Positions 26,899 to 36,546 of a stretch of DNA of 64,000 nucleotides are shown in pieces (within the stretch, counting starts at the first letter, position 1; each line of letters starts with the position of its first letter). The notes below the pieces were generated by a model. That model saw only the letters and a program-made list of their open reading frames with translations, was not told where the DNA came from and did not search any database. The stretch is taken from the NCBI GenBank assembly GCA_963767635.1, contig CAVYEM010000001.1:2402985-2466984 (forward strand). Direction: 5' to 3'. Both the position numbers and the translations under genes were made by a program. Source of the stretch: CAVYEM01 sp963767635 (GTDB taxonomy: Bacteria; Vulcanimicrobiota; Vulcanimicrobiia; Vulcanimicrobiales; Vulcanimicrobiaceae).

Positions 26899-27701
26899 AC
26901 GCCCGTCCCATCATGCGCGCCCAAGCGATAGCGGCCCGTCACCATGGAACGCATATGATTGAGCACGCCGGTCGTCAGCACCAGGATCACGTGCACGAGC
27001 ACGAATCCGATCAATGCGATCATGGCGACGAAATGCCAGAGGCGCGCATACTGACGTCCTCCGAAGAGCTGTGCAAGCCACGGCGCCCAGGCGTCGAAGC
27101 CGGGCGAGAGCGCAAGGCCGCTGAGCACCAGCGCGGGCGCGAGCACGAAGAGCACCAGCGTGTACGAAGCTTTCTGCAGCGGATTGTACTTGCCGTGCGG
27201 CGGCGCATCTTTGCGCAAGCGCAAATAGTACAGCTGCATGGGCCAAATGTTGGGAAGGTCGCGCGGGCGCAGCACCAGCTCGCGCAAATCGCGCCGCGCG
27301 AATCCCCAGACAAGGTACGCAATGCCGCTCACGATCATGATCCAGGCGAAAAACAAATGCCAGCGCCGGCCGGCGGCCAAATCCTGATAGGCGGGAATGG
27401 TGAGCCAGCCGGGAAACGCCCGCGCGCTTTTGCCGCCCATGCCGTCGTCAGTCCACCCGAGCCATCCGGTGGTCGTAACGGCGCGGCCGAAGATGCGCAC
27501 GGTGCCCACGCCCTGGGCGGGCGCGCCAATCTGCAGCACGCGATGCGCCGGATCGGTTTTGTCGGACGCGTCCAGGTATGGCGCGGCGTTGAAAATCTGC
27601 AGCCCGCTGCTGACCAGCACCAAAAACGCCACGAAAAATGCCCAGTGGGTCACGCGCGTGACAATCGAGTGGCGATAGACGATCGGCGGCCGGTCCTGCA
27701 T
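26895..27701 (-). CDS. Membrane cytochrome b (b561/Ni-Fe hydrogenase type)
   Basis: 268 residues from the ATG at 27701. Four or five membrane spans with likely haem histidines in RHSIVTRVTHWAFFVAF, GRRWHLFFAWIMIVSG and RLWHFVAMIALIGFVLVHV. It overlaps the molybdopterin gene by 4 bp and is probably its membrane electron partner. The long open frame to 28553 on this strand runs under the enoyl-CoA hydratase gene and is rejected. Confidence 0.87.
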   Translation of the reverse strand: MQDRPPIVYRHSIVTRVTHWAFFVAFLVLVSSGLQIFNAAPYLDASDKTDPAHRVLQIGAPAQGVGTVRIFGRAVTTTGWLGWTDDGMGGKSARAFPGWLTIPAYQDLAAGRRWHLFFAWIMIVSGIAYLVWGFARRDLRELVLRPRDLPNIWPMQLYYLRLRKDAPPHGKYNPLQKASYTLVLFVLAPALVLSGLALSPGFDAWAPWLAQLFGGRQYARLWHFVAMIALIGFVLVHVILVLTTGVLNHMRSMVTGRYRLGAHDGTGV

Positions 27702-27773
27702 TATCCGTAGTGTAACGCTTTTCGGAGCCCGTGTGGATGTATGGACGCCTTCACGCACGAATGACGGCCCGCC

Positions 27774-28556
27774 ATGGCCAACGAGGTTCTCCAGCGGTCG
27801 CAAGACGGCCAGGTCGCTTACGTGCGCCTGACCCGCCCGGAGGTGCGCAACGCCTTCAACGCCGATCTGATCGCCGCGCTGCATCATACCTTCGAGGCAG
27901 TGAGCGGCGACGAAAGCGTACGCGCCGTCGTCCTTTCGGGCGAGGGAAAAGTCTTTTGCGGCGGCGCCGACATTTCGTGGATGCGCGCTTCGCTCGATCT
28001 GACGTACGAGGCAAACCTCGAGGACGCCCGCGCGATGTCCGATATGTTTCGCGCGATCGATCGTTGCGCCAAACCCGTGATCGGACGCATTCACGGCGCT
28101 GCGCTCGGCGGGGGAGCGGGCCTCGCAGCGGTGTGCGACGTCGTGGTCGCCAGCGCGGATACGATCTTTGGGTTTACGGAAGTCAAACTCGGCATCGTTC
28201 CGGCGGTCATCTCGCCGTTCGTGCTCGCAAAGATCGGCTTCTCGCACGCTCGCGCGCTGTTTTTGACGGGCGAACGCTTCGACGCCAGGCGCGCGCAGCA
28301 CATCGGACTGGTTCACGAAGTCGTCGTCGCCGATACGCTGGACGTATCGATCGAACGCATCCTCAACGAGATCGCGAGCGCGGGTCCGCGCGCCGTGGCC
28401 ACGGCCAAAGCGCTCGTGCGCAGCGCCGGCGCGTGCGGATACGATGAATCGCGCGAGCTGACCGCGCAGATCATCGCCAAGCAGCGCACGACCGCCGAAG
28501 GACAGGAAGGCCTGCGCGCCTTTCTGGAGCGCCGCAGCGCGAGCTGGACGCAATGA
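27774..28556 (+). CDS. liuC: Enoyl-CoA hydratase/isomerase family; likely methylglutaconyl-CoA hydratase
   Basis: 260 residues. Crotonase fold with oxyanion residues in GEGKVFCGGADISWM and the second in GRIHGAALGGGAGLAAVCDVV. Neighbours are the carboxylase alpha subunit and HMG-CoA lyase, so hydration of 3-methylglutaconyl-CoA in leucine breakdown is the best guess. Its stop overlaps the carboxylase start (ATGA). The family assignment is firm; the substrate is by context. Confidence 0.85.
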   Translation: MANEVLQRSQDGQVAYVRLTRPEVRNAFNADLIAALHHTFEAVSGDESVRAVVLSGEGKVFCGGADISWMRASLDLTYEANLEDARAMSDMFRAIDRCAKPVIGRIHGAALGGGAGLAAVCDVVVASADTIFGFTEVKLGIVPAVISPFVLAKIGFSHARALFLTGERFDARRAQHIGLVHEVVVADTLDVSIERILNEIASAGPRAVATAKALVRSAGACGYDESRELTAQIIAKQRTTAEGQEGLRAFLERRSASWTQ

Positions 28557-30455
28557 TTCGCCGTCTGCTGATCGCCAATCGCGGCGAAATCGCGGTGCGC
28601 GTGGCGCGCGGCGCGCGCGAAATGGGAATTACACCGCTCGGAATTTACTCGCAGGCCGATGCGAACGCGTATCACCTGCGTTTCATGGACGAAGCGCAAT
28701 GCGTCGGGCCGCCTCCCGCCGCGCAATCGTATCTGGATATCCAAGCGGTGGTCGCAGCCGCCAAAACGCTGCGCGCGGATGCGGTTCATCCGGGATACGG
28801 TTTTCTCTCCGAACGCGCAGACTTCGCGCAGGCGGTGAACGACGCGGGGCTCGTGTTCGTCGGTCCGCCGGCGCCGGCGATGTCCGCAATGGGAAGCAAG
28901 ATCGAGGCGAAGCGGCGCGTGCGCGAATCCGACGTGCCCGTCGTTCCCGGCTATGAAGGCGACGAGCAATCCGCCTCGCGGCTGCGCGCGGAAGCGGCGC
29001 GCATCGGCTTGCCGCTGCTCATCAAAGCGAGTGCCGGCGGCGGCGGCCGCGGCATGCGCGTCGTGGAGTCGCTCGAGCAATTCGATGAAGCGCTCGAGGC
29101 TGCAAAGCGTGAAGCGCTCGCGGCGTTCGGCGACGATGCCGTGCTGCTCGAACGCTACCTGCGGCGACCGCGCCACATCGAGTTTCAAATACTCGCAGAC
29201 GCGCACGGCCACACGATTCATTTGGGCGAACGCGAATGTTCCATTCAGCGGCGCCATCAGAAAATCGTCGAGGAGGCGCCGTCCGTAGCGGTTTCGCCGG
29301 AGTTGCGCGCAGAGATGGGTGCCGCGGCCGTGCGCGCCGCGGCGTCGGTCGGCTACGTCAATGCGGGAACCTGCGAGTTCATGCTCGACGAGGACGGCCG
29401 CTATTACTTCCTGGAGATGAACGCGCGGCTGCAAGTGGAGCACCCGGTTACGGAGCTCGCGTACGGCGTCGACTTGGTGCATTGGCAGGCTGCGCATTGC
29501 CGATGGGGAACGGCTCACGCTGGATCAAGCGCAGATCGCGCCGCGCGGCTGGGCGATCGAAACACGCATCTACGCCGAGGATCCGGCCAACGATATGCTG
29601 CCCTCGACCGGCACGATCGCAGCCTGGTCGCCTCCGCAAGGTCCGGGCATTCGCGTCGATGCCGGCGTGGACGTGGGAAGCGACGTTAGCGTGTACTACG
29701 ATCCCATGCTCGCAAAGCTGATTGTGTGGGGCGAGGATCGCAGCGCGGCGATCGCGCGCCTCACGCGCGCGCTGGAAGATTTTTCCGTTGCGGGCGTCCG
29801 CGTCAACGTGCCGTTGCTGCTCTGGATTGCACGCGAGCGCGCTTTTCGCGACGGCGACACGAGCACACGATTTTTGGCCGAGCATCTCGACGAATCGCTC
29901 TTTACGGAAAAGCGTGACATTCCGCCGGAAGCGCTCGCGCGGGCCGCCGCAACGCTGCTGCGCGAAGGCCGGGCGCCGTGGCGCATCGGCGGCGTGGGCA
30001 TTCCGCTGCGGCTGCAGACTGACGGACACGAGATCGCAATGGAAGCGAACGCAACCGCCGATCCGAAGATTTGGAACATTCGCGGCAATTACGAGGGCGA
30101 CGTGCGCTTGGACGAACGCGCCGGTGCAGGTCAGGCAACTGCCGAGTCGGTGAGCGTGAACGCCGGGGACCGATCGTGGACGTTTCGCTTTGCGGGCTCG
30201 CCATCGAGCCAGGCTGCCGTTCATGGCCGCGCCGGCGGCGCAAGCGGGCGCATTCTCTCACCGATGCCCGGAAAGATCGTCAAAGTCGCCGTACGCGACG
30301 GAGCAACCGTCGCGATGCACGATCTGCTGATCGTGCTCGAAGCGATGAAGATGGAACATCGCATCGAAGCGCCGGCCGCGGGCACGGTTTGCCGGATTCA
30401 GGTGCGGGAAGGCGACATCGTCGCGAGCGAGGCGCTTTTGCTGGAGCTGCAGTGA
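28553..30455 (+). CDS. liuD: Biotin-carboxylase alpha subunit of an acyl-CoA carboxylase (MCC alpha); one frame break near 29490
   Basis: About 634 residues over two frames. It begins with the biotin carboxylase domain (RRLLIANRGEIAVRVARGA, ATP-grasp loop SAGGGGRGMRVV, EMNARLQVEHPVTE). The frame shifts by one base after LVHWQ and resumes with LRIADGERLTLDQAQ. A biotinyl domain closes it with the target Lys in VLEAMKMEH. It uses ATP and bicarbonate to load biotin for the beta subunit at 20092. An enzyme this conserved is unlikely to be dead, so an extra G near 29490 is suspected. Confidence 0.92.
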
Positions 30456-31264
30456 TGCAACCCGCAGCGTTCCCTCACACGATGATAATGGTGCCGGGTT
30501 ACAACGAACCGCCCGAACACTTCGATTTGCTGCGACGCGGCACGCCGCTCGTGCCGGGTTTGGACGCCTACGGCATCGAATCGATCACGTTCGCGGAATG
30601 CGACGATACGCTGGGCCGGCGCATCGACCGCTTCGCGGACTTCGTTACGCAGTTGCGGCGCAGCGGACGGCGTTTTCCGGTCAGCTTACTAGGCTATTCG
30701 CTGGGCGGCTTGGTCGTGCGCGGGTTTTTGCGCCGCTATCCGCATCGTGCCGACGAAGTCAGCCACACCATCATGATCGCGACGCCGAATTGGGGGGTGC
30801 AGACGTACATGCTTCCGCAGATTCACGCGATGCTGCGCACGCCCGACAAAGCGTTCGGCGACATGGACATCTATTCGGATTTTATTGCTTGGCTCAACGG
30901 GACGTCGGGACACTGGGAGCGCACGCCTCGCAACCGATACGACTGGGTGCTCGACCGGGAGCCGTGGATCGGACCGCCGGCGGCTAAAATGATCTCGATT
31001 GCGGGATTGGTGCCTTCGCGCGGCGGAGATAACGACGGCCTGGTATGGGGAGATTCGGCCACGCTGGGAAGCCGCATCCCCGCTCACTTCATCGTCGGGC
31101 CGCACGCGAACCACATGAACATCATCGGACATTTCGATCCCCTCATCATGCTGAGCAAAGGCTTCTTGGCGAACGACCGCGTGTGGCCGCTCACGCTGCG
31201 CGCGGTGACTCGCTTTTTGCGAGCGCAACCAGCGCCGCGCGTGGAAGTTTCACAGATCGCATGA
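30455..31264 (+). CDS. Alpha/beta hydrolase (esterase/lipase-like)
   Basis: 269 residues. The nucleophile elbow is VSLLGYSLGGLVVRGF (G-x-S-x-G), with MIMVPGYNEPPEHF near the start and a catalytic His candidate in GPHANHMNIIGHFDP. Asp candidates precede it. Cytoplasmic, no signal. It shares overlaps with liuD and the HMG-CoA lyase gene, so it lies inside the leucine operon; a thioesterase or ester-cleaving role there is an inference. Confidence 0.82.
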   Translation: MQPAAFPHTMIMVPGYNEPPEHFDLLRRGTPLVPGLDAYGIESITFAECDDTLGRRIDRFADFVTQLRRSGRRFPVSLLGYSLGGLVVRGFLRRYPHRADEVSHTIMIATPNWGVQTYMLPQIHAMLRTPDKAFGDMDIYSDFIAWLNGTSGHWERTPRNRYDWVLDREPWIGPPAAKMISIAGLVPSRGGDNDGLVWGDSATLGSRIPAHFIVGPHANHMNIIGHFDPLIMLSKGFLANDRVWPLTLRAVTRFLRAQPAPRVEVSQIA

Positions 31265-32172
31265 GCATTCCGAATTTCGTGACGGTCTGCGAAATGGGCC
31301 CGCGCGACGGACTCCAGAACGAGCACGCAAGCATTTCGACGGACGCGAAGGTACGGTACATCGACCTGCTCTCCGACGCCGGCTTGCCGGTGATCGAAGC
31401 CACCTCGTTCGTGAGTCCCAAGGCGATTCCGCAGTTGGCCGATGCCGCCGAAGTCATGGCGCGCATTGCAAAGCGTCCGGGAATCCGGTACTTGGTGCTC
31501 GCTCCCAACGTCAAAGGGCTCGAGCGCGCAAGAGCTGCGGGCGCCGACGCCGTTGCCGTATTTACGGCCGCTTCGGAAGCGTTCACCAAACGCAACATCA
31601 ACATGACGATCGAAGGATCGCTCGAAATGTTTCGCGACGTCGTTCGCAGCGCGAAAGAAACCAACATGTGGGTTCGCGGCTACGTCTCCACGGCGTTTGG
31701 TTCGCCCTTCGGCGACGAAGTGCGGCCGGAGACCGTCGTCGACGTGAGCCGCAAACTGTTGGACATGGGATGCGACCAGCTCTCGATCGGCGATACGATC
31801 GGCGTCGGCGTGCCCAGTCAAGTAGACGAGCTCGTGCCGATGCTGGCGCGCGAAATGCCGCTAGCGAACATCGCCTTTCATTTTCACGACACGCGCGGCA
31901 CCGCGCTCGCCAACGTGTACGCCGCGCTGCAGAACGGCATCGCGATCTTCGATGCGAGCAGCGGTGGCCTGGGAGGCTGCCCGTACGCGCCCGGGGCGAC
32001 GGGAAACTTGGGAACGGAAGATCTTTTGTACATGCTGCACGGCATGGGAATTCGAACGGGAGTCGATCTCGACCACGTCCGCGCCGCGTCCCGCTTCATC
32101 GCCGGCGTGCTCGATCACGACCTCACCAGCAAAGCCTATCACGCGCTGGAACGCGCAGTAGCGGTTACGTGA
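31261..32172 (+). CDS. liuE: Hydroxymethylglutaryl-CoA lyase
   Basis: 303 residues. It splits HMG-CoA to acetyl-CoA and acetoacetate, the last step of leucine breakdown. The catalytic segment MGPRDGLQNE, the metal-binding FHFHDTRGTALANVYAAL and the Cys loop GGLGGCPYAPGATGN are all diagnostic. It overlaps both neighbours by 4 bp, a tight operon. Confidence 0.94.
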   Translation: MSIPNFVTVCEMGPRDGLQNEHASISTDAKVRYIDLLSDAGLPVIEATSFVSPKAIPQLADAAEVMARIAKRPGIRYLVLAPNVKGLERARAAGADAVAVFTAASEAFTKRNINMTIEGSLEMFRDVVRSAKETNMWVRGYVSTAFGSPFGDEVRPETVVDVSRKLLDMGCDQLSIGDTIGVGVPSQVDELVPMLAREMPLANIAFHFHDTRGTALANVYAALQNGIAIFDASSGGLGGCPYAPGATGNLGTEDLLYMLHGMGIRTGVDLDHVRAASRFIAGVLDHDLTSKAYHALERAVAVT

Positions 32173-33335
32173 CCGCGCGTACGGTCATCCGGGCCGGTGT
32201 TTTCTACGACGGCACGCTTGCGCCGCCGCGCCGCAACGTCGACGTCGTGATCGAAAACGGCGGCATCGCGGAACTGCATGACGCCGGCGGCGAGTGCGAT
32301 CGGCAAGCCGCGTGCGTTACGCCGGGTTTGGTCAACGCGCACGTGCATCTGGAAATGAGCGGCGAGCCGGATCCGATGGGCGCGCTCATGGCGACCTCGC
32401 CGATGCAGCGCATGCTTTCAGCCGCGCGCAACGCGCGTGCGTCGCTGCAAGCCGGCGTTACTACCGTGCGCGATCTCGGCGCGACGGAGAACATCGCCAT
32501 CGAACTGGGCGAGGCGATCGCTGCGGGACGAGCCGCCGGTCCGCGCATAAGCGCGGCGGGCAAAGTGCTGTGCATGACCGGCGGCCACGGCTGGCCCCTC
32601 GGCCGCGCCGTCGACAATCCCTGGGAGGCGCGCAAAGGCGTGCGCGAGCAGCGCATGGCCGGCGCAACCTGCATCAAGCTCATCGCAACCGGCGGCGTGC
32701 TCACCAAAGGCGCGGTTCCGGGCCTCGCGCAGCTCACGCAAGAAGAGATGACTGCGGCGTGCGCCGAGGCGCATCGGCACGGGCTGCGCGTGGGAGCTCA
32801 CGCAATCGGTACGCAGGGCATCGTGGACGCGCTGCGCAGCGGCGTCGATTCCATCGAACACGGCCACCTGCTCGACGACGAAGCGATCGCGCTGTTCAAA
32901 GAACGCGACGTGTATCTGGTGCCTACGCTCGCCGCGCCGACGTGCATACTCGCACATGCGCAGGACGGCGGCCAGCCCGACTATGTCGTTCGCAAGGCGC
33001 GCGAGATCAACGAACAGATGGCGCGCAACATCAAACGCGCCTATGACGCCGGCGTGAAAATCGCGGGCGGATCGGATGCCGGCACGCCCTTCAACTACCA
33101 CGAACGTTACGCGGACGAAGTCGCGCTCATGCGCACGCTGCTGGGCATGTCCGCGCAGCAAGCACTGCACGCAGCCACCGCGGTTGCCGCGCAGCTCGTT
33201 GGCGTGCATCGCGGCGTGCTCGCGGTGGGAGAACCCGCGGACGCATTGCTTTTGGATGCGGACATCGAGCGCGATCCCGACGCCCTCGCGCGTCCGGTTG
33301 CGGTGTATAAAGCGGGAGAACTCGTCTCCGCGTGA
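32169..33335 (+). CDS. Metal-dependent amidohydrolase
   Basis: 388 residues from the GTG at 32169. The first metal site is TPGLVNAHVHLEM; later residues include the Lys in CIKLIATGG, VGAHAIG, SIEHGHLL and the Asp in GGSDAGTPF. This set marks the imidazolonepropionase/Xaa-Pro dipeptidase branch of the amidohydrolase superfamily. The substrate is unknown. It is translationally coupled to HMG-CoA lyase and the glycosyltransferase. Confidence 0.88.
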   Translation: MTARTVIRAGVFYDGTLAPPRRNVDVVIENGGIAELHDAGGECDRQAACVTPGLVNAHVHLEMSGEPDPMGALMATSPMQRMLSAARNARASLQAGVTTVRDLGATENIAIELGEAIAAGRAAGPRISAAGKVLCMTGGHGWPLGRAVDNPWEARKGVREQRMAGATCIKLIATGGVLTKGAVPGLAQLTQEEMTAACAEAHRHGLRVGAHAIGTQGIVDALRSGVDSIEHGHLLDDEAIALFKERDVYLVPTLAAPTCILAHAQDGGQPDYVVRKAREINEQMARNIKRAYDAGVKIAGGSDAGTPFNYHERYADEVALMRTLLGMSAQQALHAATAVAAQLVGVHRGVLAVGEPADALLLDADIERDPDALARPVAVYKAGELVSA

Positions 33336-34471
33336 ACGTTCGCGGGCTTCGTGTTGCCGTGCTCGCACCCATTACGTGGCCGACACCGCCGCCGGGATAC
33401 GGACCCTGGGAGCAGGTCGCGTTCAACATCGCTCAAGGCATGCGGCGCCGGGGCCTGGACGTCACGCTGTTCGCAACGGGCAATTCGCGCTTTGACGGAC
33501 GCGTTCAATCCGTCGTTCCCGTCGGCTGCGCCGAAGATCCTTCTCTGAATGCCGACGTGTTCACGGCACTGCATATCGGCGCGCTGATGGAGCGCGCCGG
33601 CGAGTTCGATCTGATTCACAACAACTTCGACTGGAAACCGATGACGTATGCGCTTGGCAATAAAGCGCCGCCGATGCTCACGACGATTCACGGCTTTTCC
33701 AGTCCGCAGATCCTGGCCGCGTATTACGCGTGCGCATGGCGCAGCTTCTACTGCTCGATCAGCAATGCCGATCGCGATCCGGGGCTGCACTATGTCGCTA
33801 CGACCTACAACGGCATCGATCCGCAAGAATTCACCTTCAACGAACGCCCGGGCGAGTATCTCGTGTTTCTGGGACGCTTCCATCCGGAAAAAGGCACGCA
33901 TCTGGCAATCGAGATCGCCAAACGCGCGGGCAAGCAATTGAAGATCGCGGCAATCGCCCAAGACGAGGAGTATTTTGCAACGCAAGTGCGCCCGCACATC
34001 GACGGCGAGCAAATTCAGTTTCTCGGTGAAGTGCGGCGCGCAGCGCGCAACGAGCTGCTGAGCAATGCGCTCGCGCTCGTGCACATGACCACGCGCCCGG
34101 AACGCTTCGGCCTGACGATGGTGGAAGCGATGGCGTGCGGCACGCCGGTGCTCGGCGCCAACATGGGATCCGTGCCGGAGATCGTCGTGGACGGCGTCAC
34201 GGGATTTGCGTGCGATTCCGTCGACGAAGCCGTCGCCAAGGTGCCCGAGCTTGCTTCGCTGGATCGTCGCGCGTGCCGCGCGCGGGTCGAAGCCGAGTTT
34301 ACCGTCGATCGCATGATCGACCGGTATCTAGGCGCGTACGCGCAGGCCGTCGAAGCCAAACTGCCGCCGCCGCCCACGCCGGAGCAGACGCGCTGGCGGC
34401 ATCACGACTGGTGGGATCGTCCGATGGCGTTTACCGAGATCCCGCACAAACCCCCGACCTTGCGCTTTTGA
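33332..34471 (+). CDS. Glycosyltransferase family 4
   Basis: 379 residues from the GTG at 33332. GT-B fold: N-terminal acceptor half with AVLAPITWPTPPPGYGPWEQ, and the C-terminal donor-binding half with VFLGRFHPEKGTHLAIEIA and the E-x7-E region PERFGLTMVEAMACGTPV. Members add a sugar from a nucleotide-sugar to a glycan or lipid. The acceptor cannot be told. It overlaps the amidohydrolase gene by 4 bp. Confidence 0.9.
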   Translation: MNVRGLRVAVLAPITWPTPPPGYGPWEQVAFNIAQGMRRRGLDVTLFATGNSRFDGRVQSVVPVGCAEDPSLNADVFTALHIGALMERAGEFDLIHNNFDWKPMTYALGNKAPPMLTTIHGFSSPQILAAYYACAWRSFYCSISNADRDPGLHYVATTYNGIDPQEFTFNERPGEYLVFLGRFHPEKGTHLAIEIAKRAGKQLKIAAIAQDEEYFATQVRPHIDGEQIQFLGEVRRAARNELLSNALALVHMTTRPERFGLTMVEAMACGTPVLGANMGSVPEIVVDGVTGFACDSVDEAVAKVPELASLDRRACRARVEAEFTVDRMIDRYLGAYAQAVEAKLPPPPTPEQTRWRHHDWWDRPMAFTEIPHKPPTLRF

Positions 34472-34486
34472 GAGGACTCCGATCGC

Positions 34487-35398
34487 ATGCCCATATTGCC
34501 GTTCGTACCGCCGCAGCAAGTTTCAACTACTGCCAAGCATGGCTTCGATTACGTCACCGTCGATGCGGTGCATCGCCGGGTGTACGCCGCGCACGGCGGA
34601 AACAACTCGCTGCTGATCGTAGACGCGGACAGCGGCAAGGTGCTGGGCCAAGTGAAGGTCGGACCGATGGCGGGCGTAGCGGTCGACCCGGAGAACGGCC
34701 ACGTCTACACCGGCGACGGCGACGACAAAGCGCTCTCGGAAGTCGATCCGGTGACGATGAAAGAGGTGCATCGGGTCAGCGTGAACGGGCCGGTCGACGC
34801 CATCGCGTACGATCCCCAGTATCACCGCATTTACGGCGACGAAGACGACGGCACGCATCTGTTCGTGATCGATTCGCGCACGTTCAAGCAAGTGGCCAGC
34901 ATCATTCTTCCCGGGCATAAGCCCGAATTTTTAGCGATCGATCCGCAAACGCACGAAGTGTATCAGAACATCGCAACGGATAGCGAAGTGGCCGTGATCG
35001 ATCCGAAAACGCTCACGGTGAGCCGCATCATTCCGACGCCGGACATCAAGAACAACCATCCGCTGCAATTCGACGAATCGCGGCGGTTCATCATCGTGGG
35101 CGGCGAAAACGGCGTGCTGAGCGTATACAACACCGCCGGCAAGCGGCTTGCGAGCACGTCGCTGCCCGGACGCGTCGATCAATGCAATCTAGATCAGGAG
35201 CGGCAGGTGCTGGCGTGCGCGGCGAACGGCAGCGTCGTTCTCTACGGCATCGGTGCGGACGGCACGGCAAAGATGCTCGCGCAGCGGCCCGTTAACCCGC
35301 GCATGCACACGCTGGCGATCGATCCCGGCACCGGACGCGTATGGGCAGTGTGGGGAACGCCTGCGGGCGATTTCGTTCAGGGGTTCACGTATCGTTAG
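34487..35398 (+). CDS. YVTN-type beta-propeller protein
   Basis: 303 residues with repeated blades such as VDAVHRRVYAAHGGNNSLLIVD, VDPENGHVYTGDGDDKALSEVD and IDPQTHEVYQNIATDSEVAVID. No export signal is seen at the ATG at 34487. Propellers of this type serve as binding scaffolds. It ends over the stop of the convergent adaptor gene (4-bp overlap). Confidence 0.82.
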   Translation: MPILPFVPPQQVSTTAKHGFDYVTVDAVHRRVYAAHGGNNSLLIVDADSGKVLGQVKVGPMAGVAVDPENGHVYTGDGDDKALSEVDPVTMKEVHRVSVNGPVDAIAYDPQYHRIYGDEDDGTHLFVIDSRTFKQVASIILPGHKPEFLAIDPQTHEVYQNIATDSEVAVIDPKTLTVSRIIPTPDIKNNHPLQFDESRRFIIVGGENGVLSVYNTAGKRLASTSLPGRVDQCNLDQERQVLACAANGSVVLYGIGADGTAKMLAQRPVNPRMHTLAIDPGTGRVWAVWGTPAGDFVQGFTYR

Positions 35399-36546
35399 CC
35401 GCCGCCGGCGGGCGCGAGCAAAGCAAATGCGCCTTGGGCCGCGATGCGTTCCCCCGAACGCAGCCCCGATCCGATAAGCGCCTGCGCGCCGTTCTCGTGC
35501 GCAACGCGGACGCTGCGCTGCTGGAATTTGATTGCTCCGCTTCTCTCGCGTGTTTGCACGAACACCAGTGTGTCGCCGGTTTGCGGATCTTGCACGATCG
35601 CGCTCTGTGGAATGATGATGCCGCGATCGGTCGAAACCTGAATGCTCGCTTGAACGGCGCTGCCGGCCGGCGCGCCGCTCGGAACGCCGGCAACCACAAT
35701 CGTTGCAGCTTGCGTCGTCGGATCCAACGCGGGCGAAACGCCGGCGACCGTTCCGCTGCTGCGCAAGTCGGTTCCCGGGACGAACAGCGTTACGGGGGCG
35801 CCGGTGTGCACACGCGCAGCATCCGCGGAAGCGACGTCGAGCGTCACGTCGTGCGAGCTGCCTGGTCCGATAGCCAAAACCGGCGTCGTAGTGTCGACTG
35901 CTTCGCCGGGCCGCTTGTAGATTGCCGTGATCACACCGTCCGCCGGCGAGCGCAGCGTGCCGTTGGCAAGATCTCGCGCAGCGATGGCTGCGCGATCCGC
36001 CGCGCTTTGCGCTTGAGCGCCGGCGCCGGACACCTGCGCGCGAGCGCTGGCCGCGTCGGCGCGATCCTGCGCGAGCTGCGCACGGGCCGCCTGCACGTCC
36101 TTGAGCGCAGCCACGCCGGCAGCATAGAGCGATTCTTGGCGGCGCAACGCTGCTTCATCCACGGCGATTTTCGTGCTGGTGCGATCGACTGCGGACACGC
36201 GCGCGTTTGCCGACGCAGCCGCCGCATCAGCCTGCGCCTGCGAGGCTGCCAGCGAGAGCCCACCGGTATCGAGCTGGGCGAGCGCTTCGCCCGCCGACAC
36301 GCGGTCGCCGATACGCACGCTCACACTTTGTAAGATTCCGGGCTCCGCAAAGGCGAGTTTCGTCATTGCACCCGCCGGCGCACCCACGCGTCCTACGGCG
36401 CTCACGCGCTCGACGTATTTCCCGTACGCTGCGGTGGCGAGCTGCACAGCGGGCTGGGCGCTGCGAGTTGCAGCGCTTTCGTGACCGCCGCAGGCGGCCA
36501 GCGCGAACAACGTTCCCATCATTGCGGCGCGTAGCCGCATCGTCAC
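35395..36546 (-). CDS. RND efflux periplasmic adaptor (HlyD/AcrA family), lipoprotein
   Basis: 383 residues. The signal ends in a lipobox (LFALAACGG). It has the barrel-sandwich hybrid halves (GILQSVSVRIGDRVSAGEALAQLD and GTLRSPADGVITAIYKRPGEAV) split by a long Ala-rich hairpin, then the beta-barrel domain. It joins the inner-membrane pump to the TolC-like channel. Last gene of the RND operon; it overlaps the channel gene by 4 bp. Confidence 0.93.
   Translation of the reverse strand: MTMRLRAAMMGTLFALAACGGHESAATRSAQPAVQLATAAYGKYVERVSAVGRVGAPAGAMTKLAFAEPGILQSVSVRIGDRVSAGEALAQLDTGGLSLAASQAQADAAAASANARVSAVDRTSTKIAVDEAALRRQESLYAAGVAALKDVQAARAQLAQDRADAASARAQVSGAGAQAQSAADRAAIAARDLANGTLRSPADGVITAIYKRPGEAVDTTTPVLAIGPGSSHDVTLDVASADAARVHTGAPVTLFVPGTDLRSSGTVAGVSPALDPTTQAATIVVAGVPSGAPAGSAVQASIQVSTDRGIIIPQSAIVQDPQTGDTLVFVQTRERSGAIKFQQRSVRVAHENGAQALIGSGLRSGERIAAQGAFALLAPAGGG

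Noticed and set aside
26895..28553. 552-codon version of the cytochrome b gene
   Set aside because: The extra 284 codons lie antisense to the enoyl-CoA hydratase gene; the cytochrome starts naturally at the ATG at 27701.
35341..36333. 330-codon plus-strand frame
   Set aside because: Antisense to the RND adaptor gene, which has a lipobox and clear HlyD-type domains.
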